Assembly (NCBI RefSeq): GCF_900639865.1
Contig: NZ_CAAAHX010000003.1
Coordinates: 186,001 to 250,000, forward strand
Direction: 5' to 3'
DNA: 64,000 nucleotides
Origin: Legionella gresilensis
GTDB taxonomy: Bacteria; Pseudomonadota; Gammaproteobacteria; Legionellales; Legionellaceae
Under the pieces are notes generated by a model, which had not been told where the DNA came from, did no database searches, and saw only the letters and a program-made list of their open reading frames with translations. This document shows, piece after piece, positions 47,000 through 56,780 of the stretch. Positions within the stretch are counted from its first letter, which is position 1, and the number at the start of each line of letters is the position of its first letter. Both the position numbers and the translations under genes were made by a program.

Positions 47000-48274
47000 A
47001 TGAAACGGATTTTAACTATAGGTTTATGTCTACTGGCCTTTCAAAGTTATGCAGATATTTTCTCTTCTGCTGAAATTGACTTACTGAAAAAAAATTTTCT
47101 AGCCAACATTAATGAAGAAGGAGCAGTAGTAGCCTCGCCGTCTCAGGTTTATCCTAATTATTATTTTGATTGGATTCGAGATGCAGCTATCACCATGGAT
47201 TTAATTGAAACTTGGTATGAGAAAAATCATCATTTGGAAGATAAGCAAAGACTTTTAAATTACATTCGTTGGACTGAAAAAGTTCAAAATCAAGTTGATC
47301 CTCTACCCGGTCAACATATCTTAGGTGAGCCTAAGTTCTATTTAAATGGCTTACCTTTTGATGGCCCTTGGGGGCGGCCGCAATATGATGGGCCTGCGCT
47401 TAGAGCTTTGACACAAATGCATTTTGCCCAAGCGCTGCTTAAGGAAAATGAAATAGATTACGTTAATACTCACCTTTATAATACAAATCCTCTGTCTTCA
47501 ACGATAGGTACTATTAAAACCGATTTAGATTTTGTGGCTACACATTGGCGTGAGGATAATTTTGACTTATGGGAAGAAGTTTATGGTCATCATTTCTTTA
47601 CTGAAATGGTTCAAAGAAAAGCACTGCTAGAAGGCGCTCAATTTGCAAGACAACTTCATGACGAATCACGCGCTAATTATTATGAAGCACAAGCAAAACA
47701 AATTACAGAAGATCTTAATTCATTTATTGATAAAAATAATAAAATTATCCAAGCAACCCGCCCACCTCATCCTGGCCGGCAAAAGACACTAGAATTAGAT
47801 ACCTCCGTTATACTAGCAACTTTATTAGGCAATACTCATGATAATGTATTTGCGCCTTCAGATGAGTATATTAAAAATACTGCCACCGCATTAAAAAATC
47901 AGTTTCAAACCTACCCTATCAATGCAAACCATACAGACGGTATTTTATTTGGCCGTTATATTGATGATATTTATGATGGCTATGGTGACAGCGAAGGTAA
48001 TCCTTGGTTTATTCTAACAGCAACTATGGCAGAATATTACTATACTCTTGGAACCATGATGCCTAATACAGCACTTTCTACCTCCTATCTTAAGCAAGGC
48101 GATAATTATTTAAATCTTATCAAAGAATATGCTCCTAATTTATATATTAGTGAGCAAATCAATCGCTATACAGGTCAACAACAAGGTGCTTACTCATTGA
48201 CTTGGAGCTATGTCTCCGTATTAAGAGCTATTAAAGTACGTGAACAGTTAAATGATATGCTCATAGCAAATTAG
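47000..48274 (+). CDS. gamA: Secreted glucoamylase, GH15
   Basis: Releases glucose from starch or glycogen ends. Signal peptide MKRILTIGLCLLAFQSYA. The GH15 (alpha/alpha)6 barrel shows YYFDWIRDAAITMDLIETWY, GRPQYDGPALRAL, the catalytic acid region NFDLWEEVYGHHFF (Glu192/Glu193) and the catalytic base region YISEQINRYTG (Glu385). No starch-binding domain. 424 residues match GamA of L. pneumophila, a known type II substrate located beside the same Entner-Doudoroff genes. Together with the porter and glk below it gives external starch to glucose-6-phosphate. Confidence 0.92.
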   Translation: MKRILTIGLCLLAFQSYADIFSSAEIDLLKKNFLANINEEGAVVASPSQVYPNYYFDWIRDAAITMDLIETWYEKNHHLEDKQRLLNYIRWTEKVQNQVDPLPGQHILGEPKFYLNGLPFDGPWGRPQYDGPALRALTQMHFAQALLKENEIDYVNTHLYNTNPLSSTIGTIKTDLDFVATHWREDNFDLWEEVYGHHFFTEMVQRKALLEGAQFARQLHDESRANYYEAQAKQITEDLNSFIDKNNKIIQATRPPHPGRQKTLELDTSVILATLLGNTHDNVFAPSDEYIKNTATALKNQFQTYPINANHTDGILFGRYIDDIYDGYGDSEGNPWFILTATMAEYYYTLGTMMPNTALSTSYLKQGDNYLNLIKEYAPNLYISEQINRYTGQQQGAYSLTWSYVSVLRAIKVREQLNDMLIAN

Positions 48275-48298
48275 TTTTCTATAATTCCCTTAAAAATT

Positions 48299-48325
48299 GA
48301 TACCGCGGTCCCACCGCGGTATTTA
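48299..48325 (+). terminator. Hairpin after gamA
   Basis: ATACCGCGGT-CCC-ACCGCGGTAT followed by TTAAAAAT: a perfect 10-base GC-rich stem 24 bases past the gamA stop. The T-run is short but the position fits a terminator. Confidence 0.65.
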
Positions 48326-48450
48326 AAAATCCAAAATAACTAATAGCTAAAATTTAAATTTAAATCATATTGATGAAATAACCATCATCTAGTTTAATAA
48401 CCTCTTTTATAAGATAACCATAATTAATTTTTAGCAATTTATATTAATTA

Positions 48451-48481
48451 TTGACATTAACGTTACGTAAACCTTTATCGT
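48451..48481 (+). promoter_or_regulatory. MerR-type promoter/operator
   Basis: TTGACA (48451-48456) and TATCGT (48476-48481) are separated by 19 bases, the long spacer typical of MerR-activated promoters. The palindrome TTACGTAA (48463-48470) within ATTAACGTTACGTAAAC lies in the spacer. It is just upstream of the MerR gene, so autoregulation is likely. Confidence 0.7.
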
Positions 48482-48505
48482 TTTAGTGTCACTTAAGGAG
48501 TAGCA

Positions 48506-49267
48506 ATGTCTTTAACGGTAAAACAATTAGCTAAAATTTCAGGTGTTAGTACAAGAACATTACGTTTTTATGATCAAATTGGGTTATTAAAGCCTGCTTT
48601 TTATGGCAGTAATAAATACCGCTATTATGGCGAAGATCAATTACTGATATTACAGCAAATTTTGTTTTATCGTGAGTTAGGTTTTTCACTTAGTGAAATC
48701 CAGAAAATAATTTGCAGTCATGACTTTGATAAACTTGAAGCATTACATGAACACAAAGCGGCTTTACTAAATAATCTAACTAAAACTAAAGCTCTTTTAA
48801 AGACAATTGATAAAACCATTGCCCATATTAGAGGAAAAGCAATCATGAGCGACATTGAAATGTATGAAGGGTTTAATGCCAATAAACAATCAGAATATGA
48901 AGAATATTTAATTACCAAGGGAGGTTTAACACAAAAAGAAATTGATGCAAGCTGGAAAAAAGTTAGCAAATGGCAAAAACAAGATTGGGAAGCTCATCAA
49001 GAAAAAGGTAATGCTATAAATCAAGAGTTAGTTATAGCTATGGAAGCTGGCTTATTACCAAGCAATGATAGTGTTCAAAAAATAATTAAGAGACATTACA
49101 ATTGGGTGAAAAAGTTTTGGACGCCAACTCAGGAAAGCTATATTGGCCTTAGCCAAATGTATCTTGAACATAAGGACTTTAAACAGTTTTATGAGAATAT
49201 CCATCCAAAATTACTTAATTTCTTGACAGAAGCTATGACAATCTATGCTAATAAAGAATTAAATTAA
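48506..49267 (+). CDS. MerR family transcriptional regulator with TipAS domain
   Basis: A 253-residue activator of the TipAL type. The N-terminal winged helix (SLTVKQLAKISGVSTRTLRF, YDQIGLLKPA) and dimerisation helix (~80-112) are followed by a TipAS ligand domain (~130-250, with LITKGGLTQKEIDASWKKVS and FWTPTQESYIGLSQMY). TipAS domains bind structurally varied, often antibiotic-like compounds. TAAGGAG lies before the ATG. It stands alone between gamA and the sugar porter; whether it controls either is unknown. Confidence 0.88.
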   Translation: MSLTVKQLAKISGVSTRTLRFYDQIGLLKPAFYGSNKYRYYGEDQLLILQQILFYRELGFSLSEIQKIICSHDFDKLEALHEHKAALLNNLTKTKALLKTIDKTIAHIRGKAIMSDIEMYEGFNANKQSEYEEYLITKGGLTQKEIDASWKKVSKWQKQDWEAHQEKGNAINQELVIAMEAGLLPSNDSVQKIIKRHYNWVKKFWTPTQESYIGLSQMYLEHKDFKQFYENIHPKLLNFLTEAMTIYANKELN

Positions 49268-49291
49268 ATTCAGCAAATTGTACTTTTTTAG

Positions 49292-49320
49292 AATGCCACA
49301 ACTCAGTCGTGGCATTTATT
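49292..49320. terminator. Hairpin between convergent merR and sugar-porter genes
   Basis: AATGCCAC and GTGGCATT form an 8-base stem around AACTCAGTC, followed by TTATT on the plus side. It lies between the two convergent stops. Confidence 0.6.
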
Positions 49321-49334
49321 AAATTTGTAAGAAA

Positions 49335-50762
49335 TTAAAGCGTTGGTGATAATTCCGGCCGTTTTATGCCCGTATCAAGCTGATTAATTTGATGATTGCG
49401 ACCTAAATAGCGAAGCGGTTTGTTATTCATTAAATAAGTTTCAATAGCTTCAAGACTAATATTTTTAGTTTCAGGCATCCAATAATAAGAGTAGATAAAG
49501 CCTAGAAAACAAATTACACCATACATTAGAAATGTATATTCAATACCAATTTGGTTATATAAAATTGGAAAGCTAAATACCATCAATGTATTAAATCCCC
49601 AATTACTCATTGAAGATAATCCCATTCCAGCGCCTCGAACATGCAAAGGGAAAATCTCTGCCATCGCAATATGAGGGATAGGGCCAAGGCTTATAGCAAA
49701 TGAAAAGATATAAACTGTTAAACAAAGCACCGATAGATAAGCTAAAGCACTTACTTGGAATAGCGAGAATAAACTCAGCGCCGTTAGACTAATGAAGGTA
49801 CCTGCGAAACCAAACAGCAATAGCTTACGTCGACCAATTTTATCAACCCAAAAAATAGCAAGGACAGTGACTAAAGCATTCACTAAACCGATACCCATTG
49901 TTGCTAAAATTTGCCCTATCGTATTTGTAAAACCTAAATTTTTAAATATCTCTGGCGCATAATAAATAATGACATTGATGCCACTTAATTGTTGTAAGCA
50001 AAAGAGTATAACGCCTAATAGTAATACCGGAAGTAAAGGTTTACGGAAAAGTAAGCGCCAATTTTTACCATTATGCGGTTCTTTAGCCAAGGTATCTTCT
50101 ATATCATTAAGTTCCTGATCAATCGATTTACCAGCACGTAACCTTTTTAAAGCGCGAATAGCTAAATCATGTTTACCTACACTACAAAGCCAACGCGGTG
50201 ATTCTGGTAAAAATAAAATTCCTATTGTTAAAATTAAGGCAGGTATCGCACTGGAAGCAAACATAGCGCGCCAAGCTTGTTGTTCAATAAGCAAATAATT
50301 AACCCCATAAGCACAGACTATACCAAGGGTGATGGCTAATTGATAAATAGCAACGATAGCACCTCTTAATTTCACTGGAGCCGTTTCTGCTAAGTATAAA
50401 GGGGTTGTTACAGCGGCAATACCTATAGCAAGACCCAAGATAAACCGCGAGGCAATTAATATAGTTTCTGTATTAGCAAGGGCTGCTCCGAATGCACCTA
50501 AGAGAAAAAAGAAACCTGCATAAGACAGCGTTGTACGTCTACCAATATATTTAGTAAATTTAGAAGCGATTAATGCGCCTATAAACATTGATCCAAATAG
50601 AGCGCCAAATGGAAGTGCCGAGGTCATAATACCTACATGAGTATGGGTAAGGGAAAAATGATTTTTAACCAGATCGAGTGAACCTGCGATAATACCTTCA
50701 TCATAACCAAATAAGAAACCTGCCACCGATCCAATAATTGCTACCAACCAAGCCATATTCAA
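49335..50762 (-). CDS. Sugar:proton symporter, MFS sugar porter family
   Basis: A 475-residue, 12-helix permease of the GLUT/XylE/YwtG group. Family signatures: GYDEGIIAGSL in helix 1, KYIGRRTTLSYAG after helix 2, LPESPRWL before the central loop, LQQLSGINVIIYYAPEIF in helix 7, VDKIGRRKLLLFG and YWMPETKNISLE near the end. It is the last gene of the zwf-pgl-edd-glk-eda group after a 170-base gap, so it probably imports glucose for that pathway, as its L. pneumophila counterpart next to eda is thought to. Confidence 0.88.
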   Translation of the reverse strand: MNMAWLVAIIGSVAGFLFGYDEGIIAGSLDLVKNHFSLTHTHVGIMTSALPFGALFGSMFIGALIASKFTKYIGRRTTLSYAGFFFLLGAFGAALANTETILIASRFILGLAIGIAAVTTPLYLAETAPVKLRGAIVAIYQLAITLGIVCAYGVNYLLIEQQAWRAMFASSAIPALILTIGILFLPESPRWLCSVGKHDLAIRALKRLRAGKSIDQELNDIEDTLAKEPHNGKNWRLLFRKPLLPVLLLGVILFCLQQLSGINVIIYYAPEIFKNLGFTNTIGQILATMGIGLVNALVTVLAIFWVDKIGRRKLLLFGFAGTFISLTALSLFSLFQVSALAYLSVLCLTVYIFSFAISLGPIPHIAMAEIFPLHVRGAGMGLSSMSNWGFNTLMVFSFPILYNQIGIEYTFLMYGVICFLGFIYSYYWMPETKNISLEAIETYLMNNKPLRYLGRNHQINQLDTGIKRPELSPTL

Positions 50763-50935
50763 TCCTTAATTTGAGTCAAATTTAATCATAAACAACTAAA
50801 TGCTAACTTTTGAAAAAACTTAATATCAATGATGAAATCATTAACCGAGCTTTAAAAAGATTTAATTTAGATGTCAGTATTAAAAATTTGAGAATTAAAA
50901 AGTGCATCTTTGTAAATACTTCTACATTCTAAAAA

Positions 50936-51613
50936 TTAGTTTTTTTGTAGTACTGATTTACCTAAAACACTAGTTGCCTGAGTTATAGCTGTTGAACTTA
51001 GCATTCTAATTTTCTCCCAATTTTTTGATTTTACTGCTTCTTCAGGAACGATCCAAGAACCACCAACACAAGAAACATTCGGAAGGTTCAAGTAATCTAA
51101 GAAGTTATGTTCATTAATGCCGCCAGTAGGACAAAAATGAACATTTGGAAATGGACCATGAATTGAATCTAACATGTTAACTCCTCCAGCTACTGCAGCT
51201 GGGAAGAATTTAAAATGGTTAAAACCAAATTGCAGCCCTTCCATGAGTTCAGAAATACTAGCAATACCAGGAATTAATGGAATTGTCGAGTCTTTTGCTG
51301 TTTGTAATAATTCTCTAGTTAGCCCAGGGCTAATAGCAAATTGGGCACCTACTTGAATAACTTGCTCCAATTGTGTTGGCGATGTTACCGTTCCAGCTCC
51401 AATCAATATATCTGGAAATTCTTGCCTTAAGCGATAAATTATTTCTAAAGCACTTGCTGTTCTTAAGGTAACCTCAAAAAGAGTAATACCACAGCTAATT
51501 AAAGTCGTAGCTAATGGAATTGCATCTTCAATGTGACGTATAACGAGTACAGGAATGATAGGTCCCTGATTAAATAGAACATCGGGTTGTAATGACCAAT
51601 TATTTAAAGACAT
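50936..51613 (-). CDS. eda: KDPG aldolase
   Basis: Splits 2-keto-3-deoxy-6-phosphogluconate to pyruvate and glyceraldehyde-3-phosphate. Conserved parts: PVLVIRHIEDAIPLATTLIS, LFEVTLRTASALEII, IGAGTVTSPTQLEQ, FKFFPAAVAGG with the Schiff-base Lys, and CPTGGINEHNFLDYL. I use the ATG at 51613 (225 residues), which overlaps glk by 14 bases, rather than the in-frame GTG at 51622. Fifth gene of the Entner-Doudoroff operon. Confidence 0.93.
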   Translation of the reverse strand: MSLNNWSLQPDVLFNQGPIIPVLVIRHIEDAIPLATTLISCGITLFEVTLRTASALEIIYRLRQEFPDILIGAGTVTSPTQLEQVIQVGAQFAISPGLTRELLQTAKDSTIPLIPGIASISELMEGLQFGFNHFKFFPAAVAGGVNMLDSIHGPFPNVHFCPTGGINEHNFLDYLNLPNVSCVGGSWIVPEEAVKSKNWEKIRMLSSTAITQATSVLGKSVLQKN

Positions 51614-52604
51614 ACTCTTCACTTTCCATCATTTGTTTTAGGTAAAGAGCAGCCCCTAATAGACCAGGGTGCTCCGCGGTAATAACATAAGTTGATATTT
51701 TTTTATTTAATTCGCTAAATCGTCCTTTTGATTCAAAACGAGTTCTAAATTCACTATGCTCCATTAATGGTAGTAATTTAGGCACGACACCACCTGTAAT
51801 ATAAACACCACCAAAAGTGCATAAGCGTAAAGCTAAATCCCCAGCGTAACTTCCTAAGCTTGCAAAAAACTGATCAATCACAATACTTGCTAATTCAGAT
51901 TTTCTGTTTAGTGCTGAATTTACTATTTCTGCAGCAGATAAGGGAGAAACATCTAATTTCTGATAAGCTGCTATTGCTAAATATAAATTTTCTAATCCAG
52001 GACCAGATAGTAAACGTTCTGAAGAAACATGGCCAAATTTATCAGTTAAAAAACGGTGAATAAACCATTCTTGCTCATTTTGTGCAGCCCAACCCGTATG
52101 ACCACCCTCACCAGATAAAGGCATAAAACCTGAAGGAGTAGGAATTAAATGAGCAACGCCTAAGCCTGTTCCTACGCCTAACATAACCATGGGTTTAGCT
52201 AGATCAATTTCGCCTGGGCCAATCTTGACTTTCTCTTCTGAAGTTAAAATGGGTAAGCTCATAGCTGCCGCAGTTAAGTCATTAAGCACCTGGAGCTCAC
52301 TAAAGCCTAAATTATCTTTAAGCTTCCTAATTGAAAAATTCCAATTTGCGTTGGTCATGCATACTTGATCATTAATAACTGGACACGCTATAGCAATAGA
52401 GGCGTTTTTTATATCCGTAAGATTATGCATTGTGCGATAATGAACTAAAGCCTCTTCTAAGGTAGGAAAATTTGCGCAGGGAAAAACAGCAACCTCATCA
52501 ACTTTCAAGTCAATTAAATTAACACGACTAAAACGTGCATTAGTGCCACCAATATCAGCAGCAATTACATAGACGCAGGTTTCGTGAGCTAATTGAGTAC
52601 TCAT
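51600..52604 (-). CDS. glk: Glucokinase
   Basis: Phosphorylates glucose with ATP. A bacterial glucokinase of the hexokinase fold: phosphate-1 motif VIAADIGGTNARFS, LNDLTAAAMSLP, phosphate-2 GVGTGLGVA, the glucose site GEGGHTGWAAQNEQE, SGPGLENLY, and GGVYITGGVVPKLL. The ATG at 52604 overlaps the edd stop (ATGA), so it is coupled; the frame opens at a TTG at 52610. 334 residues. It supplies glucose-6-phosphate for zwf in the same operon. Confidence 0.94.
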   Translation of the reverse strand: MSTQLAHETCVYVIAADIGGTNARFSRVNLIDLKVDEVAVFPCANFPTLEEALVHYRTMHNLTDIKNASIAIACPVINDQVCMTNANWNFSIRKLKDNLGFSELQVLNDLTAAAMSLPILTSEEKVKIGPGEIDLAKPMVMLGVGTGLGVAHLIPTPSGFMPLSGEGGHTGWAAQNEQEWFIHRFLTDKFGHVSSERLLSGPGLENLYLAIAAYQKLDVSPLSAAEIVNSALNRKSELASIVIDQFFASLGSYAGDLALRLCTFGGVYITGGVVPKLLPLMEHSEFRTRFESKGRFSELNKKISTYVITAEHPGLLGAALYLKQMMESEEYVFK

Positions 52605-54427
52605 AAACAATCCTCAGTAACAAACAAGCTACAAGCACCCTGCTCAGCTCCAGTTAGCTGGGTACGTAGGCAGCCAAATAATTCCCGTCCCATACCTTGA
52701 TAATAGTCTGAAGTATCAAGTTTTGCAGGTGTGCGGGTAATTAATTCCTCATCAGAAATAAGAAGTTGCAAAATACCTTGCTTGCTATCCAGTAAAATTA
52801 AGTCCCCTGTTTGGATCTTAGAAATATTACCTTCATCTAATGCTTCTGGAGTAATATGTAAGGCCGCAGGTACATTTCCAGACGCCCCAGACATACGTCC
52901 ATCGGTAACCAGCGCCACATGAAAGCCTCGATTTTGTAGAACAGATAATTGGGGAGTTAATTGATGTAACTCTGGCATACCACAGGCTTTTGGGCCCTGA
53001 AAACGAATAACAACCACACAGTCCTTATTTAATTTTCCAGCTTTAAAAGCTTCCATAAATTCATCTTGACTGCTAAATACTTCTGCCTCGGCTTGAATAA
53101 CTAAATTAGTATCATTAAGCGCTGAAGTTTTGATTACGGCCCGTCCAATATTACCGGATAAAACTTCTAACCCACCATGGCTACTAAAAGGCTCTTTAGC
53201 AGAACGAAGTACTTCATCATCTAATGGGACAGACGGACCATCTATCCATTGTAATGCACCATCATGTAAAACTGGCTGTTTTGTATAATGTTGTAAACCT
53301 GGGCCTGCTACTGTTTGAACATCATCATGCAGCAAACCAGCTTCTAATAAAGTATTAATTAAATAAGCCATGCCGCCTGCACGGTGAAAATGATTAATAT
53401 CAGCACTACCATTAGGATAAATTTTAGCGACCAACGGTGTGACTTTTGATAATTCAGCGAAATCATCCCAGTTAATGAGGAAACCGGCAGCTCGAGCAAT
53501 TGCTACAAGGTGCATCGTATGGTTGGTAGAGCCGCCTGTTGCTAATAAGCCAATAATGCCATTAACAATAGATTTTGCCTCAACAATATGGCCTATAGGA
53601 AGATAATGACTACCCAAATCAGTTAAATCCAGAACCTGCTTAGCAGCGGCACGCGTTAATTCCACCCGTAAAGGGGTATTAGGATTAATGAATGATGAAC
53701 CTGGTAAATGTAAACCCATCATTTCCACAATAAGCTGATTAGAATTAGCCGTACCAAAAAATGTACATGTACCGGAGGTATGATATGAGGCAGCTTCAGC
53801 ATCTAGTAAGGCTTCCCTATCAACTTTGCCTTCAGCGTATAATTGCCTAATACGGGCCTTCTCTTTATTAGAAATACCCGAAGGCATAGGCCCTGCTGGA
53901 ACAAAGACAAAAGGTAAATGACCGAAGCTTAATGCTGCAATTAATAATCCAGGAACAATTTTATCACAGATACCAAGCATTAAACCGCCATCAAATAAAT
54001 TATGCGATAAAGCAATAGCAGCAGATAAGGCGATAGTATCTCTACTCATTAAGCTTAGATCCATACCTGGCTGACCTTGAGTAACGCCATCACACATCGC
54101 TGGCACACCACCTGCAAATTGAGCAATCCCACCCATTTCACTAATGGCTTCTTGCAAGATGGCAGGATATGACTCATAAGGCTTGTGAGCTGATAAAACA
54201 TCATTATAAGCAGAAACAATAGCAATATTAGGCTGTACTAATTGGCGCATTACTAACTTATCACCTTCTCGGCAAGCGGCAAACCCATGTGCTAAATTAC
54301 CACAATGTAAGGCGCCTCGATGTGGGCCTTTTAAGCGCGCTTTTTCTAAACGTGCCAAATAGCGCGCGCGGCTATTTATGCTTCTCTTAATAATACGCTC
54401 TGTGACCTGTTTGATAGTTGTATTCAT
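52601..54427 (-). CDS. edd: 6-phosphogluconate dehydratase
   Basis: Converts 6-phosphogluconate to KDPG, the defining Entner-Doudoroff step. A 4Fe-4S dehydratase of the IlvD/Edd family, 608 residues, as usual. The cluster-binding cysteines are expected in PAMCDGVTQGQPGMDLSLM, LMLGICDKIVPG and SGTCTFFGTANSNQ. LLATGGSTNHTMHL and ALVTDGRMSGASGNVPAALH are further family signatures. It lies between pgl (10-base gap) and glk. Confidence 0.95.
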   Translation of the reverse strand: MNTTIKQVTERIIKRSINSRARYLARLEKARLKGPHRGALHCGNLAHGFAACREGDKLVMRQLVQPNIAIVSAYNDVLSAHKPYESYPAILQEAISEMGGIAQFAGGVPAMCDGVTQGQPGMDLSLMSRDTIALSAAIALSHNLFDGGLMLGICDKIVPGLLIAALSFGHLPFVFVPAGPMPSGISNKEKARIRQLYAEGKVDREALLDAEAASYHTSGTCTFFGTANSNQLIVEMMGLHLPGSSFINPNTPLRVELTRAAAKQVLDLTDLGSHYLPIGHIVEAKSIVNGIIGLLATGGSTNHTMHLVAIARAAGFLINWDDFAELSKVTPLVAKIYPNGSADINHFHRAGGMAYLINTLLEAGLLHDDVQTVAGPGLQHYTKQPVLHDGALQWIDGPSVPLDDEVLRSAKEPFSSHGGLEVLSGNIGRAVIKTSALNDTNLVIQAEAEVFSSQDEFMEAFKAGKLNKDCVVVIRFQGPKACGMPELHQLTPQLSVLQNRGFHVALVTDGRMSGASGNVPAALHITPEALDEGNISKIQTGDLILLDSKQGILQLLISDEELITRTPAKLDTSDYYQGMGRELFGCLRTQLTGAEQGACSLFVTEDCL

Positions 54428-54437
54428 AAGGATCTCA

Positions 54438-55133
54438 TTAAGGTGAAAACATCACTTGTAATTCAACCGCTGGATTGTGTAAAAAAGCACGAATAGGCAT
54501 AGCCAGTGTATCCTGACCCGAATCAGCTTTTTTAAGTACAGCCAGTTTATTTTCACCCACTAAATGTAAAAAGATATATCGACTATTTAATAACCTATTT
54601 TTAGTTAAAGAAATTCTTGTATAAGGCGCTGTTGTAGGCTTAACAACGATCACGTCTGGTTCTGACATTGTTAAACCTGCCTTAATTTCCTTACTACAGG
54701 GAAAAAGAGAAGCTGTATGACCATCTTCACCCATGCCTAAAATTACCGCGTCAAATTGAGGTAAATTGTCTAGGCGAGCAGCAATTTTCTTAATATCTAT
54801 CTCAGGATCATCATCTTCAGTCAATAAACTAATATAATTTGCCTTTGCAGCATTGTTTATCAGTAAATGCCGTTTTAACATGCCTTCATTACTATCACTA
54901 GAACTTGCTGGTAGCCAACGCTCATCTGCTAGCAGAATTGTTACTTTATTCCATTCTAGATCTGCTTCAGAAAGAAGTTTAAATAAAGATTGCGGGGTTT
55001 TACCACCAGATACAACCAAATAAGCATGCCCACGTGCGGCTATGGCCTCCGTTAAAATAGCTTTTAACCTGTTAGAAAAGTAACTATCTAAACTAGTAGG
55101 ATCATTAAATTGCTGCAAATGCATATTACTCAT
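54438..55133 (-). CDS. pgl: 6-phosphogluconolactonase
   Basis: Hydrolyses 6-phosphogluconolactone made by zwf. DevB/NagB-like fold: HAYLVVSGGKTPQSLFKLL, WNKVTILLADERWLP, LGMGEDGHTASLFP (catalytic His) and TTAPYTRISLTKNRLLNS. The ATG at 55133 overlaps the zwf stop by 8 bases and is favoured over the GTG at 55151. 231 residues. Confidence 0.93.
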   Translation of the reverse strand: MSNMHLQQFNDPTSLDSYFSNRLKAILTEAIAARGHAYLVVSGGKTPQSLFKLLSEADLEWNKVTILLADERWLPASSSDSNEGMLKRHLLINNAAKANYISLLTEDDDPEIDIKKIAARLDNLPQFDAVILGMGEDGHTASLFPCSKEIKAGLTMSEPDVIVVKPTTAPYTRISLTKNRLLNSRYIFLHLVGENKLAVLKKADSGQDTLAMPIRAFLHNPAVELQVMFSP

Positions 55134-56595
55134 CCCAATTTCTGTCATCACGTGCTAATAAAGAAGTAGCTGCAGCTGGCCCCCATGTGCCAGCTTGATA
55201 AGCACGTGGCGGTTCATTTTGAACTTGCCAAGCTTCTAAAATACTATCAACCCATGCCCACGCAGCCTCAACTTCATCTCGGCGCACAAATAAATACTGA
55301 TTGCCTAACATCGCTTCTAATAATAAACGTTCATAGGCATCAACAATACGTTTAGCTTTAAACGTTTCATCAAAACTTAAATCAAGTTTACTTTGCTGTA
55401 ACTGCATCGTTTCGCCTAAGCCTGGAACCTTATTAATAATTTGAATTTCAACCCCTTCGTCAGGCTGTAGTCGAATGATTAATTTATTTGCTTTTAAATT
55501 CTTATAAGTTTTATGAAATATATTATGAGGCTGTGGCTTAAAGGAAATTAATACCTCACTGTATTTTTCAGGCATACGTTTACCAGTACGTAAATAAAAA
55601 GGAACACCTGCCCAACGCCAGTTATCGATAAAAACTTTTAAAGCAACAAACGTTTCCGTATTACTTGCTTTTGCGTCATTTTCTTCTAAATAACCTGGAA
55701 CTGTACGTCCTCCGACAAAGCCACCAGTGTATTGACCACGTACTGTCATTTCATGTACATTTTCTAAGGTAATAGGCCTTAATGCTTTTAGAACTTTTAA
55801 CTTTTCATCACGAATATTGTTAGCATCTAAGCTGACTGGCGGCTCCATGGCTATAAGAGCAAGAATCTGTAGAAGATGGTTTTGCACCATATCTCGTGTT
55901 TGCCCGGCATTGTCATAATAACTCCAACGTCCTTCAACGCCCACTTCTTCTGCGACCGATATTTGCACATGGTCAATGGCATTATAATCCCAGTTTGTTG
56001 CAAAAATTGCATTAGCAAAACGCAATACTAATAAATTTAATACCGTCTCTTTACCCAAATAGTGATCAATGCGGTAAATTTGACTTTCTTTGAAGTATTG
56101 CGCAATTTGGTCATTAGTGGCAATTGAAGAAGCTAAATTATGACCAATAGGTTTTTCTACCACAACCCGAGCTGGTTCTTTAGCTAAGCCAACATTAGCT
56201 AATCCTTCACTCATATAGCCAAATAAAGAAGAGGAGGTTGCAAAATAACTCACAGCAATACGTGATTCAGGATCGGTTATGTCTTTAAGCTTAGTATAGT
56301 CTGCTATTTGAGTCAGATCGATTTGTACATAATACAGTTTATTTTGCAGTTTTTGCCAAACGTCTTGATCTAGCGGTTCTTGATTAAATGTCTCTAAAGT
56401 TGATTCAACAAAGTCAATATAGTTATCTTGACTAAAATTATCACGTGCTACGCCAATAATCCGCGTTTGAGGATTTAATAAATTTTGCTTTTCCAGTTGA
56501 TAAAGCGCTGGTAAAAGCTTTCGACTTGCAAGATCGCCTTTGGTGCCAAATAAAATTAAATCACAAGCTTTATTATTTTCGGCATTGCCTTGCAT
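55126..56595 (-). CDS. zwf: Glucose-6-phosphate 1-dehydrogenase
   Basis: Oxidises glucose-6-phosphate with NAD(P). 489 residues: nucleotide motif FGTKGDLASRKLLPALYQ, VVVEKPIGHNLASS, the substrate signature RIDHYLGKETVLNL with catalytic His, and FYLRTGKRMPEK. First gene of zwf-pgl-edd-glk-eda, whose overlaps imply one transcript. Transcription must start in the 185-base gap shared with the divergent glycine-zipper gene. Confidence 0.96.
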   Translation of the reverse strand: MQGNAENNKACDLILFGTKGDLASRKLLPALYQLEKQNLLNPQTRIIGVARDNFSQDNYIDFVESTLETFNQEPLDQDVWQKLQNKLYYVQIDLTQIADYTKLKDITDPESRIAVSYFATSSSLFGYMSEGLANVGLAKEPARVVVEKPIGHNLASSIATNDQIAQYFKESQIYRIDHYLGKETVLNLLVLRFANAIFATNWDYNAIDHVQISVAEEVGVEGRWSYYDNAGQTRDMVQNHLLQILALIAMEPPVSLDANNIRDEKLKVLKALRPITLENVHEMTVRGQYTGGFVGGRTVPGYLEENDAKASNTETFVALKVFIDNWRWAGVPFYLRTGKRMPEKYSEVLISFKPQPHNIFHKTYKNLKANKLIIRLQPDEGVEIQIINKVPGLGETMQLQQSKLDLSFDETFKAKRIVDAYERLLLEAMLGNQYLFVRRDEVEAAWAWVDSILEAWQVQNEPPRAYQAGTWGPAAATSLLARDDRNWDE

Positions 56596-56722
56596 AACTT
56601 TTTTCCTTCTAACAACCGGTTAAGAGTAAATTACTGCAAAGTGTCTCGATTTTACACCAGTGAGCTTGACCGTCAACTGAATTAAATTAATTAATCTGGT
56701 TATTAGGCAAAAAGTTATTAAT

Positions 56723-56751
56723 TTGCAGAAACTTAATTTATAGTCTATGTT
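56723..56751 (+). promoter_or_regulatory. Candidate promoter of the glycine-zipper gene
   Basis: TTGCAG (56723-56728), 17-base spacer, TATGTT (56746-56751), 30 bases before the ATG. Confidence 0.4.
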
Positions 56752-56780
56752 TAATTGTAACCTTAATTTAGGAGATAGTT

